Assembly: GCF_001418475.1 (NCBI RefSeq)
Contig: NZ_LIQX01000029.1
Location: forward strand, 24,781 to 88,780
Source of the DNA: Streptomyces ossamyceticus
Lineage (GTDB): Bacteria > Actinomycetota > Actinomycetes > Streptomycetales > Streptomycetaceae
Direction of reading: 5' to 3'
DNA: 64,000 bases
Shown here one piece after another: positions 35,024 through 42,756 of the stretch (the stretch's first letter is position 1; each line of letters begins with the position of its first letter). The position numbers were made by a program, and so were the translations under genes. The notes beneath the pieces are model-generated. The model did no database searches. It worked only from the letters and a program-made list of their open reading frames with translations, and was not told the origin of the DNA.

Positions 35024-35079
35024 CCGTCGGGGCAGTGGTTCCGATGCGGGTCGGCTCCGTGGATGCCGGCTGGGTCGCC

Positions 35080-35460
35080 GCAGTCGGCGAGGGGCCTCAG
35101 ACGGTCCTCGGAGGCGGTGCCCGGCTCGGCGGCGTAGAGGGTCACGTCAGGTCGTGGACGACGCGCGGCGAGAGGGGAAGGGCCAAGGCGCGATACGCCA
35201 GCTCCAGGCCCCCTCGGGGCGCCGCAGTCGTTTGACGCCCTCGTGGCTGATGCGGACGTCGTGCGCGGCCCGGATGGCCCGGAAGTCGGGGCGTGGTGTG
35301 GAGAGTTCACCGACCGGCTCCCGCAGGGACCTGCCGTAGGGGTCCCGACCGGCCTCGGCGCGGAGCGGTGCCGCGGCGGCGGTCGCGCCGTCCTCCCAGC
35401 CGACGAAGAAGTGCCGGGAGCCGGGGCCGAGGAAGAAGGCAGTCGGGGCTGGAGGGCATG
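35080..35460 (-). pseudogene. remnant of an XRE family regulator with MmyB-like ligand domain
   Basis: The minus strand reads RHFFVGWEDGATAAAAPLRA ... GRDPYGRSLREPVGELST ... HDVRISHEGVKRLRRP, the hallmark of the MmyB-like ligand-binding domain. It then needs two frame changes to continue as LELAYRALALPLSPRVVHDL and VTLYAAEPGTASEDRLRPLA. The N-terminal XRE DNA-binding domain is missing. It is divergent from an SDR gene, the usual partner arrangement. The gap beyond it (35461-35704) holds three GGGGCACCGCACGAC repeats at 35562, 35579 and 35603. Confidence 0.8.
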
Positions 35461-35704
35461 CGCTCCACGGTCGCCGCGTGGCGCCGGGGAGGGAGGTCGA
35501 GCTTGTACCCCCCATGTACACGACCTTCCGCGGGCCGGGCGAAGCGGGCAGGGCCGACGGCGGGGCACCGCACGACGCGGGGCACCGCACGACGCGGACG
35601 GCGGGGCACCGCACGACAGCCCGGCGAGGAAGCGGCCGGCCGCATCGGTCACACTCGGTGCCGCGCACCACGCCCCCGTTCTCCACACCTTTCAGGGACC
35701 CACC

Positions 35705-36370
35705 ATGACGACCTTCGCCCTCATCGGCGCCGGTGCCGGCCTCGGACTGGCCGCCGCCCGCCGCTTCGGCACCGCCGGTCACACCGTCGCCCTCATCGCC
35801 CGCGGCGCCGAGCGCCTCGACGCCCTGACCGCCGAACTCGCACGCGACGGCGTCCGGGCCCGCGGCTTCACCGCCGACGCCCTGGACCCCGCGTCGCTGG
35901 TCACCGCCCTGCGGGCCGCCGCCGACACCCTCGGACCCGTCGAGATCCTCCAGTACAGCCCCGCTGTGCGCGCCGACTTCATGAAGCCGGTCCTCGACAC
36001 CACCGCCGACGACCTCGACGCACCCCTCACGTTCTCCGTCAAGGGCCCCGTCACCGCGGTGAACGCCGTCCTGCCCGGCATGCGCGAACTCGGCCGCGGC
36101 ACGCTCCTGTTCGTCAACGGGGGAAGTGCCGTACGCCCCCACCCGGAACGCGCCGGCACCTCCATCGCCTTCGCAGCCGAGGGCGCCTACGCGCGCATGC
36201 TCCACGACACGCTCGCCCCGGAGAACGTCCACGCCGCCCAGCTGATCGTCCCCGGCGCCATCCACCCCGACTCCGAGCACAGCAACCCCGGCACCCTGGC
36301 CGAACGCCTCTACGCCATGCACACCGAGCGGGACGGCTTCCGCCACTACGCCGAGGCCCTGCCCGACTGA
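35705..36370 (+). CDS. short-chain dehydrogenase-like protein lacking the usual active site
   Basis: A 221-residue SDR-fold protein. The NAD(P) motif is GAGAGLGLAAARRFG. The Asn-containing region (YSPAVRAD) is altered. The catalytic Ser-Tyr-Lys set is not recognisable: where YxxxK is expected the sequence is AFAAEGAYARMLHD. It may be a non-catalytic or atypical reductase. Usually such genes are controlled by a divergent XRE regulator, which is broken here. Confidence 0.82.
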   Translation: MTTFALIGAGAGLGLAAARRFGTAGHTVALIARGAERLDALTAELARDGVRARGFTADALDPASLVTALRAAADTLGPVEILQYSPAVRADFMKPVLDTTADDLDAPLTFSVKGPVTAVNAVLPGMRELGRGTLLFVNGGSAVRPHPERAGTSIAFAAEGAYARMLHDTLAPENVHAAQLIVPGAIHPDSEHSNPGTLAERLYAMHTERDGFRHYAEALPD

Positions 36371-36450
36371 TCCGGCCCGGCTGATCGGGCCCGGCTGATC
36401 GGGCCCGGCTGATCGGGCCCGGCTGATCGGGCCCGGCTGATCGGGCCCGG
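36367..36450. repeat. 14-bp tandem repeat, six copies
   Basis: CTGATCGGGCCCGG repeats with CTGATC at 36367, 36381, 36395, 36409, 36423 and 36437. The unit contains the palindrome CGGGCCCG. It starts within the last codons of the SDR gene and may act as a structured 3' end. Confidence 0.92.
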
Positions 36451-36524
36451 ATCCGGCCCGACGGGCGCCGTCCGAGCGGGCACAGACCCGGCGGGGGCCG
36501 GCGGGGTGGCGGGTGCCGCCCGGT

Positions 36525-37073
36525 TCAGCGGCGTCCGCCGAACTCCCAGTCGTGGACCTCGATGTCGGCGTATCGGTCCGTGGTCAGGACCGCGCGGGCC
36601 TCGTCAGGGTCGGCGGCCCTGATCAGCACGGCCGTGCCCAGCCAGGTCTCGCCGTCGTCGGCCAGCAGCGGCCCGTACGCGATCAGCCCGTCATGGCCGG
36701 GCGGCACGACGAGGTCGGCGGGCCCGCCCGAGCCGAGGCCGAGCACCAGGTACCGGTTGCCGCCGGTCCGGCCGCCGGGAAACTCCCACATGGTCCGCCC
36801 CAGCAGGTTGCGCCACCGGCGCAGCAGGACGTCGCGGTAGGCACCCGCCTGGTAGTTGGGTTCGTCGAAGGCGAACGCGCGGGCGGCGGCGGGATCCGGC
36901 AGATCGACGATGTGGACACTGCCGGTGGGGGTCTCGCCGTCCTCGGCGAAGGTCGGGCCGCGGGCGATCAGTTGTTCCGCGTACTGATCCATGTAGGACC
37001 AGTGCGCTTCCACCAGTTCCTCGCGCAGGGGGAGGGAGCCGGGCCGGTCACGGTGATAGCAGAGGAACTCCAT
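36525..37073 (-). CDS. YCII-related protein, two domains
   Basis: A 182-residue protein with two YCII/dimeric alpha-beta barrel-like halves: residues ~1-85 (EFLCYHRDRPGSLPLREELVEAHWSYMDQY ... GSVHIVDLPD) and ~95-180 (YLVLGLGSGG ... VHDWEFGGR). The family has an Asp-His dyad and includes chlorinated-catechol and muconolactone-related enzymes; function unassigned. ATG 37073 sits at a better distance from GAGGG than the GTG at 37079. Confidence 0.8.
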   Translation of the reverse strand: MEFLCYHRDRPGSLPLREELVEAHWSYMDQYAEQLIARGPTFAEDGETPTGSVHIVDLPDPAAARAFAFDEPNYQAGAYRDVLLRRWRNLLGRTMWEFPGGRTGGNRYLVLGLGSGGPADLVVPPGHDGLIAYGPLLADDGETWLGTAVLIRAADPDEARAVLTTDRYADIEVHDWEFGGRR

Positions 37074-37389
37074 GGACACAGACCCTCGCCGAGATCAGGC
37101 GCCGCCTCAACCGACTTTCGTGATCACGGGAGCGGGACCCTGTCATGACCCGCGCCGCGCGTGGTCCTGACGCCGACCGGTAGGGCGTACTCCCCCGACG
37201 TACTGCCCCTACATGCGTCCCGGATGCGGCGCGGCCGCCGCCGGTGCTTGACCCGCCGCGGGGCGCGGGCGTCGCGCCGGTCCGAGGTTCTGTCGACGCG
37301 AGGGGAGAGCGAGTCCCCTGCGAGCGCGCTGCCGTATCTGCCGCCTTATGTGAACGTGCCCTGGGTGGAGGGGCGGTGAGGCCGGGCCG

Positions 37390-37710
37390 ATGGCGCGGGA
37401 CCTGCTCGCGGGGGCCGTGTTCCCGTCGGGGCGCCCGCTGTCGCCGAGTCCGCGTGCGTGGCCGACGTACGACATCAGCCTGTTGGCGCGCCACGGAGGG
37501 CGCCCCGGACGGCGTGTTCGCGCCGCGGACGACGAGGGTGAGTACCCGGTGTTCGCCCTCGATCTCGACGACATGCCGTTCCCGGGGCTGACGTGCCCGG
37601 GCATCGACGTGGACCTGGCCGACACAACCGGCCTGCTCCCCCGCGAGGGCGCACTCGTCGGCTACATCAGACGGTGCGGACGACGGTCCCCCCGGCTTCG
37701 AGTGCGGTGA
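37390..37710 (+). CDS. possible hypothetical or decayed protein
   Basis: A 106-residue frame whose middle part (YPVFALDLDDMPFPGLTCPG) looks like real protein, but its ends are basic and low complexity. It overlaps the 3' end of the convergent DeoR gene. Upstream, 37161-37379 has another short protein-like patch (ASALPYLPPYVNVPW) in a different frame, so this may be a frameshifted gene. Nothing else is seen in 37074-37389. Family not recognised. Confidence 0.35.
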   Translation: MARDLLAGAVFPSGRPLSPSPRAWPTYDISLLARHGGRPGRRVRAADDEGEYPVFALDLDDMPFPGLTCPGIDVDLADTTGLLPREGALVGYIRRCGRRSPRLRVR

Positions 37711-38428
37711 CCTCGTCGGCGGCCGCGGTGGTGTCCGTGACCAGAGTGTGCACGACGGCGGCGGGGCCCACGTGGGCGTGGGCGGTGTGGCCGAGTTTGC
37801 TGCCGTCGGCGGCGGCGATGACGCGGCGGGAGGAGGCGATGGCCGCCTTCTTCACCGCGGCGTCGTCGAGGTCGTAGGCGGTCAGGCCGTCGGCCGCGGT
37901 CAGCCCGCAGCAGCCGACGACGGCGGTGTCGAAGCGCAGGGCGGCCAGGGAGGCGAGGGTGAGGGGGCCGGTGAGGGCCCCCTCGGCGGCGCGGGGCTGG
38001 CCGCCGGGCACGACCAGGGTGGCCGGACCGGGCGTCTCGGCGAGCAGATGGACGGCTTGCAGGGACAGGGGCATCACGGTCACGGGCCGCTCGCGCAGGA
38101 GCCGGGCGACCTCCAGGCAGGTGGTGCCGCTGTCCAGCAGGACGGTCTCACCGTCGGCGACGAGGGCGGAGATCTCGGCGGCGATCCGGCGTTTGGCGTC
38201 GACGGCCTCGCGGGCGCGCAGCGCGAACGGGGGTTCCTCGCCCCGGAGCAGCAGGGTGCGCGCGCCGCCGCGGACGCGTTCGAGGACTCCCTGGGCGGCG
38301 AGGACGTCGAGGTCGCGGCGGATGGTCATCTCCGAGGCGCCGGTCAGCTCGGCCAACTCCTGGACCGTGGCCCCTCCGGAGTCCCTGACGACCTTGGCGA
38401 TCAGCCCGTGCCGGTCTGCGTTGCTCAT
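37667..38428 (-). CDS. DeoR/GlpR family transcriptional regulator
   Basis: A 253-residue regulator. HTH at residues ~5-57 (RHGLIAKVVRDSGGATVQEL ... SEMTIRRDLDVL, the DeoR signature), then the sugar-phosphate-binding DeoRC domain (LLDSGTTCLEVARLL, VVGCCGLTAADGL). It should be released from DNA by a phosphorylated sugar. It is divergent from an MFS gene with two equal inverted repeats in between. Confidence 0.93.
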   Translation of the reverse strand: MSNADRHGLIAKVVRDSGGATVQELAELTGASEMTIRRDLDVLAAQGVLERVRGGARTLLLRGEEPPFALRAREAVDAKRRIAAEISALVADGETVLLDSGTTCLEVARLLRERPVTVMPLSLQAVHLLAETPGPATLVVPGGQPRAAEGALTGPLTLASLAALRFDTAVVGCCGLTAADGLTAYDLDDAAVKKAAIASSRRVIAAADGSKLGHTAHAHVGPAAVVHTLVTDTTAAADEVTALEAGGTVVRTV

Positions 38429-38454
38429 GCCGCGATTGAACACCACTTGCGAAA

Positions 38455-38505
38455 TGAACAACAGATCTGTTCGTTAACGCACTTTCCGAACACCATAGAT
38501 GTTCG
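38455..38505. promoter_or_regulatory. two matched operators between DeoR and MFS genes
   Basis: GAACA-7 nt-TGTTC occurs twice with the same geometry: within 38455-38473 and, as CGAACA...TGTTCG, at 38487-38505. The first contains the perfect palindrome AACAGATCTGTT (38460-38471). Starts are 32 bp apart, about three helical turns. Multiple, evenly spaced sites are typical of DeoR-type repressors. Confidence 0.72.
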
Positions 38506-38519
38506 TTACCCTGGTCGGC

Positions 38520-39758
38520 ATGGAACGTTCCCTGCGAGCCGCCCGTGTGGCGACCTACGTGTACTTCGTCCTGTGCGGCACCTTGCTGAGCACCTGGGTG
38601 GTGCACATCCCCGCGATCGAGGAGCGCGTCGGCATCAGCCACGCCACGCTCGGCGGGCTGCTGGTGGTGCTCGGGCTCGGAGCCTTCGTGGGCATGCGGG
38701 TGGCGGGCCCGCTGACCGACCGCCTCGGCACCCGTGTCGTGGTGCCCGTCGGCGGCGTCCTCTGCGGCGCGACCCTGTTCCTGCCCGGTCTCGCCCACGA
38801 TCCGTGGACGCTGGCCGCCGCGCTGCTGGTCTTCGGGCTCTGCAACGGCTGTCTGGACGTGAGCATGAACGCCCACGCCGTGCATGTGGAGAAGGCGTAC
38901 GGCCGCCCCGTCATGTCCGGATTCCACGCCACGTTCTCCGTCGGCGGTGTCCTCGCCGCACTCGCCGGAGCGGGCGTGGCGAGCGCCGGCCTGCACCCGG
39001 CCGCGGGCATGGCCGCCATGGGAGCCGTGGGTGTCGTCGTCGCCGTGGCCGCGGCACGCGCCCTGCTGCCCGCAGCACCCGCCGTCGAGGGCCCCGGCTC
39101 CGTGCACGGGACCGCGACGTCACCGGCCGTCGGGGCCGGCAGCACCAGGGGCCGGGTCTGGCTGCTGGCCGTCCTGGCGCTGATGGTGATGCTGTGCGAG
39201 GGCGCCGCCAACGACTGGAGCGCCCTGCACATGAAGGACGTCATGGGTGCGTCCGCCGGCACGGCGGCCTTCGCGTACGGCGCCTTCGCCGCGGCCATGA
39301 CCGTGGGCCGACTGCTCGCCGACCGGTTCGCCGCCCGGTTCGGTGCCCCGGCGATCCTGCGCCACGGCGCGGCCGTGGCCGCCGTCGGCATCACTCTCGT
39401 GGTCCTCGGCCCGTGGCTGTGGACCGTGTTCACCGGCTGGGCGCTGTTCGGCCTGGGCCTGTCCGGCTGTGTCCCGCAACTGTTCAGCGCGGCCGGGCAC
39501 GCCGACCCCTCCGCCGCCGGGGCCAACGTCTCCCGCGTCGCCGGACTCGGCTACGTCGGCATGCTCGCCGGCCCCGCCGTGATCGGCTGGCTGACCCACC
39601 TCGTCGCCCTCGACCATGCCTTCGTCCTGTTGACCCTGCTGTGCGTGACCACCGCCGTGGGCGCCCGCGTGCTGCACACCGGCCCCGCCCCCGTCCGTCG
39701 GGGCGAGAGGCCCGCCGACCGCACCCGCGAGCCTGAGACGGCAGCCAGCAGCCCATGA
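38520..39758 (+). CDS. MFS transporter
   Basis: A 412-residue transporter with about 12 helices (YVYFVLCGTLLSTWVVHIPA at the start, MTVGRLLADRFAARFG between helices). It resembles sugar or small-solute MFS proteins of the FucP/Bcr-like groups. It is divergent from the DeoR gene and probably imports the sugar whose phosphate that regulator senses. Confidence 0.9.
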   Translation: MERSLRAARVATYVYFVLCGTLLSTWVVHIPAIEERVGISHATLGGLLVVLGLGAFVGMRVAGPLTDRLGTRVVVPVGGVLCGATLFLPGLAHDPWTLAAALLVFGLCNGCLDVSMNAHAVHVEKAYGRPVMSGFHATFSVGGVLAALAGAGVASAGLHPAAGMAAMGAVGVVVAVAAARALLPAAPAVEGPGSVHGTATSPAVGAGSTRGRVWLLAVLALMVMLCEGAANDWSALHMKDVMGASAGTAAFAYGAFAAAMTVGRLLADRFAARFGAPAILRHGAAVAAVGITLVVLGPWLWTVFTGWALFGLGLSGCVPQLFSAAGHADPSAAGANVSRVAGLGYVGMLAGPAVIGWLTHLVALDHAFVLLTLLCVTTAVGARVLHTGPAPVRRGERPADRTREPETAASSP

Positions 39759-39785
39759 CCGCTTGTGCGGCACGGTCCCTGACAA

Positions 39786-39935
39786 TTGAGCATCGCCGGC
39801 ACCCCCGACCAGGCCCGCGCCGCGATCGAGGCCCGCCACGCGGCCGGCGCGACCGGCGTCGTCCTCGCCCCGGCCGGCCCCGACCGCCTGACCGCGCTGG
39901 ACTCGCTCGCCCGCGCCCTGCCCCACCGGCACTGA
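39786..39935 (+). pseudogene. C-terminal remnant of a luciferase-like monooxygenase
   Basis: The frame reads AGTPDQARAAIEARHAAGAT and GVVLAPAGPDRLTALDSLAR to a stop, matching the end of LLM-class flavin-dependent oxidoreductases. There is no upstream remainder; the MFS gene ends 27 bp before it. Third positions are still G/C, so the loss is recent or selection-neutral. Confidence 0.7.
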
Positions 39936-39972
39936 CCCGGAACGCCCCGACAGCCCAAGGGAAACGACCCTC

Positions 39973-40584
39973 ATGTCCGACGACCGCCGCCGCATCGTGC
40001 TCTTCGACCTCTTCGGGGTCGTCGCCCGTCACCAGCGGCCGGGCGCGCAGGCGAAGATGGCCGCCCGCTGCGACAGCTCCCTCGAAGCCTTCACCACGGC
40101 CTACTGGACCCATCGCCCGCCCTACGACGCCGGCCGGCACGCCGCGGCCGCGTACTGGACCGACGTACTGCGCTCCATGTCCCGCCCCGCGGACGCGAGC
40201 ACGATCGAGGAGCTGCGGCTCACCGACATCGACAGCTGGTCCCGCGTCGACGACCACATGGTCACCTACGTACGGGACCTGCGGGACCGCGCCCGGGTCG
40301 CCCTGCTGTCCAACATCCCCGCGGACCACGCGGACGCCTTCCTCGCCGCCCAGCCCTGGCTGCACGACCTCGACCACCTGGCGTTCTCCGGGAAGATCGG
40401 CGCGGCCAAGCCCGACCCCGCCGCCTTCCAGCACTGCGTCGTCGCCCTACGGGCCGCACCCGCCGACGTCCTCTTCGTCGACGACCGCGAGGAGAACGTC
40501 CTCGCCGCAGAGGCCGTCGGCATGCGCGGGCACGTCTTCAACGGCCGGGACGACCTGGCGGCCGCCGTCGACGCGTGGCTGTGA
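39973..40584 (+). CDS. HAD-like hydrolase
   Basis: A 203-residue haloacid dehalogenase-fold phosphatase-like protein. Motif I is VLFDLFGVV (D12, with Phe in place of the second Asp), motif II VALLSNIP, motif III GAAKPDPAAF, motif IV DVLFVDDREENV. Lack of the second acid in motif I is like epoxide hydrolase N-terminal and dehalogenase groups, so the reaction is unsure. Confidence 0.87.
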   Translation: MSDDRRRIVLFDLFGVVARHQRPGAQAKMAARCDSSLEAFTTAYWTHRPPYDAGRHAAAAYWTDVLRSMSRPADASTIEELRLTDIDSWSRVDDHMVTYVRDLRDRARVALLSNIPADHADAFLAAQPWLHDLDHLAFSGKIGAAKPDPAAFQHCVVALRAAPADVLFVDDREENVLAAEAVGMRGHVFNGRDDLAAAVDAWL

Positions 40585-40600
40585 ACACGTCACCTTGCTC

Positions 40601-40648
40601 GCTGCCGATACCGATGTCGATGTCGCTGCCGATACCGGTGTCGATGGT
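40601..40648. repeat. 24-bp direct repeat, two copies
   Basis: GCTGCCGATACCGATGTCGA and its near copy start at 40601 and 40625, in the gap between the convergent HAD and response-regulator genes. Confidence 0.8.
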
Positions 40649-40701
40649 GGCCGTGCAGCTGGTTGTGTCGACGGGGCCGGCCCCAAAGCTCGCCCCGGAC
40701 G

Positions 40702-41397
40702 TCAGCTCCCGTCCTGCTTGAGCCGGTCCGCGGCCTGGGTGGCGATGACGGCGGCCTGGACGCGCCGCTCCACCCCGAGCTTCGCCAGCAGCCGGGAGAT
40801 GTGGTTCTTGACGGTCTTCTCGGCGAGGTAGAGCCGCTGACCGATCTGACGGTTGGTCAGCCCCTCACCGATCAGCGCCAGGATCTCCCGCTCCCGTTCG
40901 GTCAGGCCCGGCAGGGCGTCCGGCTCGGGCTCCGGCTCCTGGCCCTGCCGCAGCCGCGCCATCAGCCGGGCGGTGGCGCTGGGATCGAGCAGCGACTGGC
41001 CGGCGGCGACCGTGCGGACGGCGGACACCAGGTCGGAGCCCTGGATCTGCTTCAGCACATACCCGGAGGCGCCCGCCATGATCGAGTCCAGCAGGGCCTC
41101 CTCGTCGTCGAACGAGGTCAGCATCAGACAGACCAGCTCCGGCATGCTCGAGCGCAGTTCCCTGCACACGGTCACCCCGTCGCCGTCCGGCAGACGCACG
41201 TCCAGCACCGCCACCTGGGGGCGCAGGGCGGGGACCCGGATCAGGGCCTGCTCGACGTTGGCGGCCTCACCGACCACGGTGATGTCCGGCTCGTCGTTCA
41301 GCAGGTCGTGCACTCCGCGCCGAACCACCTCGTGGTCGTCCAGCAGGAAGACCCGGATCGGGTTGTCGGGGCCGGGCCGGTCGCCGTCCGCCATCAA
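40702..41397 (-). CDS. DevR/DosR-like (NarL family) response regulator
   Basis: A 231-residue regulator. The receiver domain has acidic pocket D20-D21, phospho-acceptor D66 (VAVLDVRL), T94 and K116 (YVLKQI). The LuxR-type HTH follows at ~165-220 ([20 protein letters not shown] ... [17 protein letters not shown]). The long linker between them is like DosR/DevR and Streptomyces OsdR. No histidine kinase gene is adjacent, so its partner is elsewhere. It probably binds the GGGnCn-nn-nGnCCC boxes across the island. Three boxes lie in its own divergent gap with the alcohol dehydrogenase gene. Confidence 0.9.
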   Translation of the reverse strand: MMADGDRPGPDNPIRVFLLDDHEVVRRGVHDLLNDEPDITVVGEAANVEQALIRVPALRPQVAVLDVRLPDGDGVTVCRELRSSMPELVCLMLTSFDDEEALLDSIMAGASGYVLKQIQGSDLVSAVRTVAAGQSLLDPSATARLMARLRQGQEPEPEPDALPGLTEREREILALIGEGLTNRQIGQRLYLAEKTVKNHISRLLAKLGVERRVQAAVIATQAADRLKQDGS

Positions 41398-41546
41398 TTC
41401 GCTCCTCGTTCACTCTGTGTTGTTCGCTGTACGTCGAGCGCTCTGCCTCGATCGCTCTGCGTCGATCGCTGCCTTGCGTCGATCATGTACCGGGCCCCCC
41501 GGGAGGGACGCACGGCCATTGTCTACCGCTGATCCTCCGTGATCCG

Positions 41547-41602
41547 GGGCCGAAGGGCCAGGGCCTGAAGACCCTACCGGGACCACAGGGGCCGGTCGGC
41601 CC
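41547..41602. promoter_or_regulatory. three DosR-like boxes, response regulator/alcohol dehydrogenase gap
   Basis: GGGCCGAAGGGCCA (41547-41560, one mismatch), GGGCCTGAAGACCC (41561-41574) and GGGCCGGTCGGCCC (41589-41602, perfect arms). Starts are 14 and 28 bp apart. The last is 91 bp before the dehydrogenase ATG. Confidence 0.65.
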
Positions 41603-41692
41603 CACCCGTGAGGACGTCCAGCACCTGCCGCCGTGCCGGGGCGCGGCCGAGCCTGGAACGGCATCACGTCGACAGAGTTCCGGGAGAATTCC

Positions 41693-42703
41693 ATGAAGGC
41701 AGCAGTGGTCACGTCGTTCGGCCGTCCCTTGGTGATCGAGGAGCGGCCCGATCCGCAGCCCGGCCCCGGCCAGGTCCGTATCCGGGTGGAGGCGTCGGGG
41801 CTGTGCCACACCGACATCCACGCCGCGCACGGCGACTGGCCGGTCAGGCCCACCCTCCCGTTCGTCCCCGGCCACGAGGGCGTCGGTGTCGTCGAGGCGC
41901 TCGGCGACGGGGTGACCCACCTGGAGATCGGGCAGCGGGTGGCCGTGCCCTGGCTGGGCTGGGCCTGCGGGCGGTGCGAGCACTGCCTGTCCGGCTGGGA
42001 GACGCTGTGCGAGCAGCAGCGGAACACCGGCTACGGCGTGGACGGCGGCTACGCGGAGAAGATGCTCGCCTCGGCGGACTTCGCCGCCCCCGTGCCCGAC
42101 GGCATCGACCCGCGCGACGCGGCCCCGCTGACCTGCGCCGGCGTCACCACGTACAAGGCCCTGAAGGTCGCCGAGGTGCGTCCCACCCAGCTGGTGGCGG
42201 TCTCCGGGATCGGCGGCCTCGGCCACCTCGCCGTGCAGTACGCGAAGATCGCCGGAGCGACCGTCGCCGCGATCGACGTCACCGACGACAAGCTCGACCT
42301 CGCCCGTGAGCTGGGCGCCGACATCCTGATCGACGCCCGCAAGGAGGACCCGGCGGAGGTGCTCAAGCGGCACGGCGGCGCCCACGCGGCGATCGCGCTG
42401 GCCGTCGACGAGGCCGCCTTCGCCTCGGTGTACGGCGGTCTCAGGCGTGGCGGCAAGCTCGTCATGGTGGCCCTGCCGGCCGGCGGCACCATCCGGGTGC
42501 CGATCTTCGACACCGTCCTCAACGGAACGTCCGTGATCGGTTCGATCGTGGGTACCCGCCAGGACCTGGACGAGGTGTTCCGGCTCCACGCGGCCGGACG
42601 CACGAAGGTGATCTACGAGACCCGCCCGCTGGAGACGGTCAACGACTCGATCGCCGAGGTACTCGACGGTCAGGTCAAGGCGCGCATCGTCTTCGAGATG
42701 TGA
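41693..42703 (+). CDS. zinc-dependent alcohol dehydrogenase (AdhP type)
   Basis: A 336-residue medium-chain dehydrogenase. Catalytic zinc ligands are C38, H61-E62 and C148. Structural zinc cysteines are C92, C95, C98 and C106. The NAD motif is GIGGLGHLAVQYAK. It interconverts ethanol and acetaldehyde or similar, using NAD(H). It is followed after 53 bp by ppdK and then a CBS-BON gene, probably one operon under the upstream boxes. Confidence 0.92.
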   Translation: MKAAVVTSFGRPLVIEERPDPQPGPGQVRIRVEASGLCHTDIHAAHGDWPVRPTLPFVPGHEGVGVVEALGDGVTHLEIGQRVAVPWLGWACGRCEHCLSGWETLCEQQRNTGYGVDGGYAEKMLASADFAAPVPDGIDPRDAAPLTCAGVTTYKALKVAEVRPTQLVAVSGIGGLGHLAVQYAKIAGATVAAIDVTDDKLDLARELGADILIDARKEDPAEVLKRHGGAHAAIALAVDEAAFASVYGGLRRGGKLVMVALPAGGTIRVPIFDTVLNGTSVIGSIVGTRQDLDEVFRLHAAGRTKVIYETRPLETVNDSIAEVLDGQVKARIVFEM

Positions 42704-42756
42704 CTCCGCCGCATCGCCGCACACCCTCCGGAAGCCGGACAAAGGAGCGCGACGTC

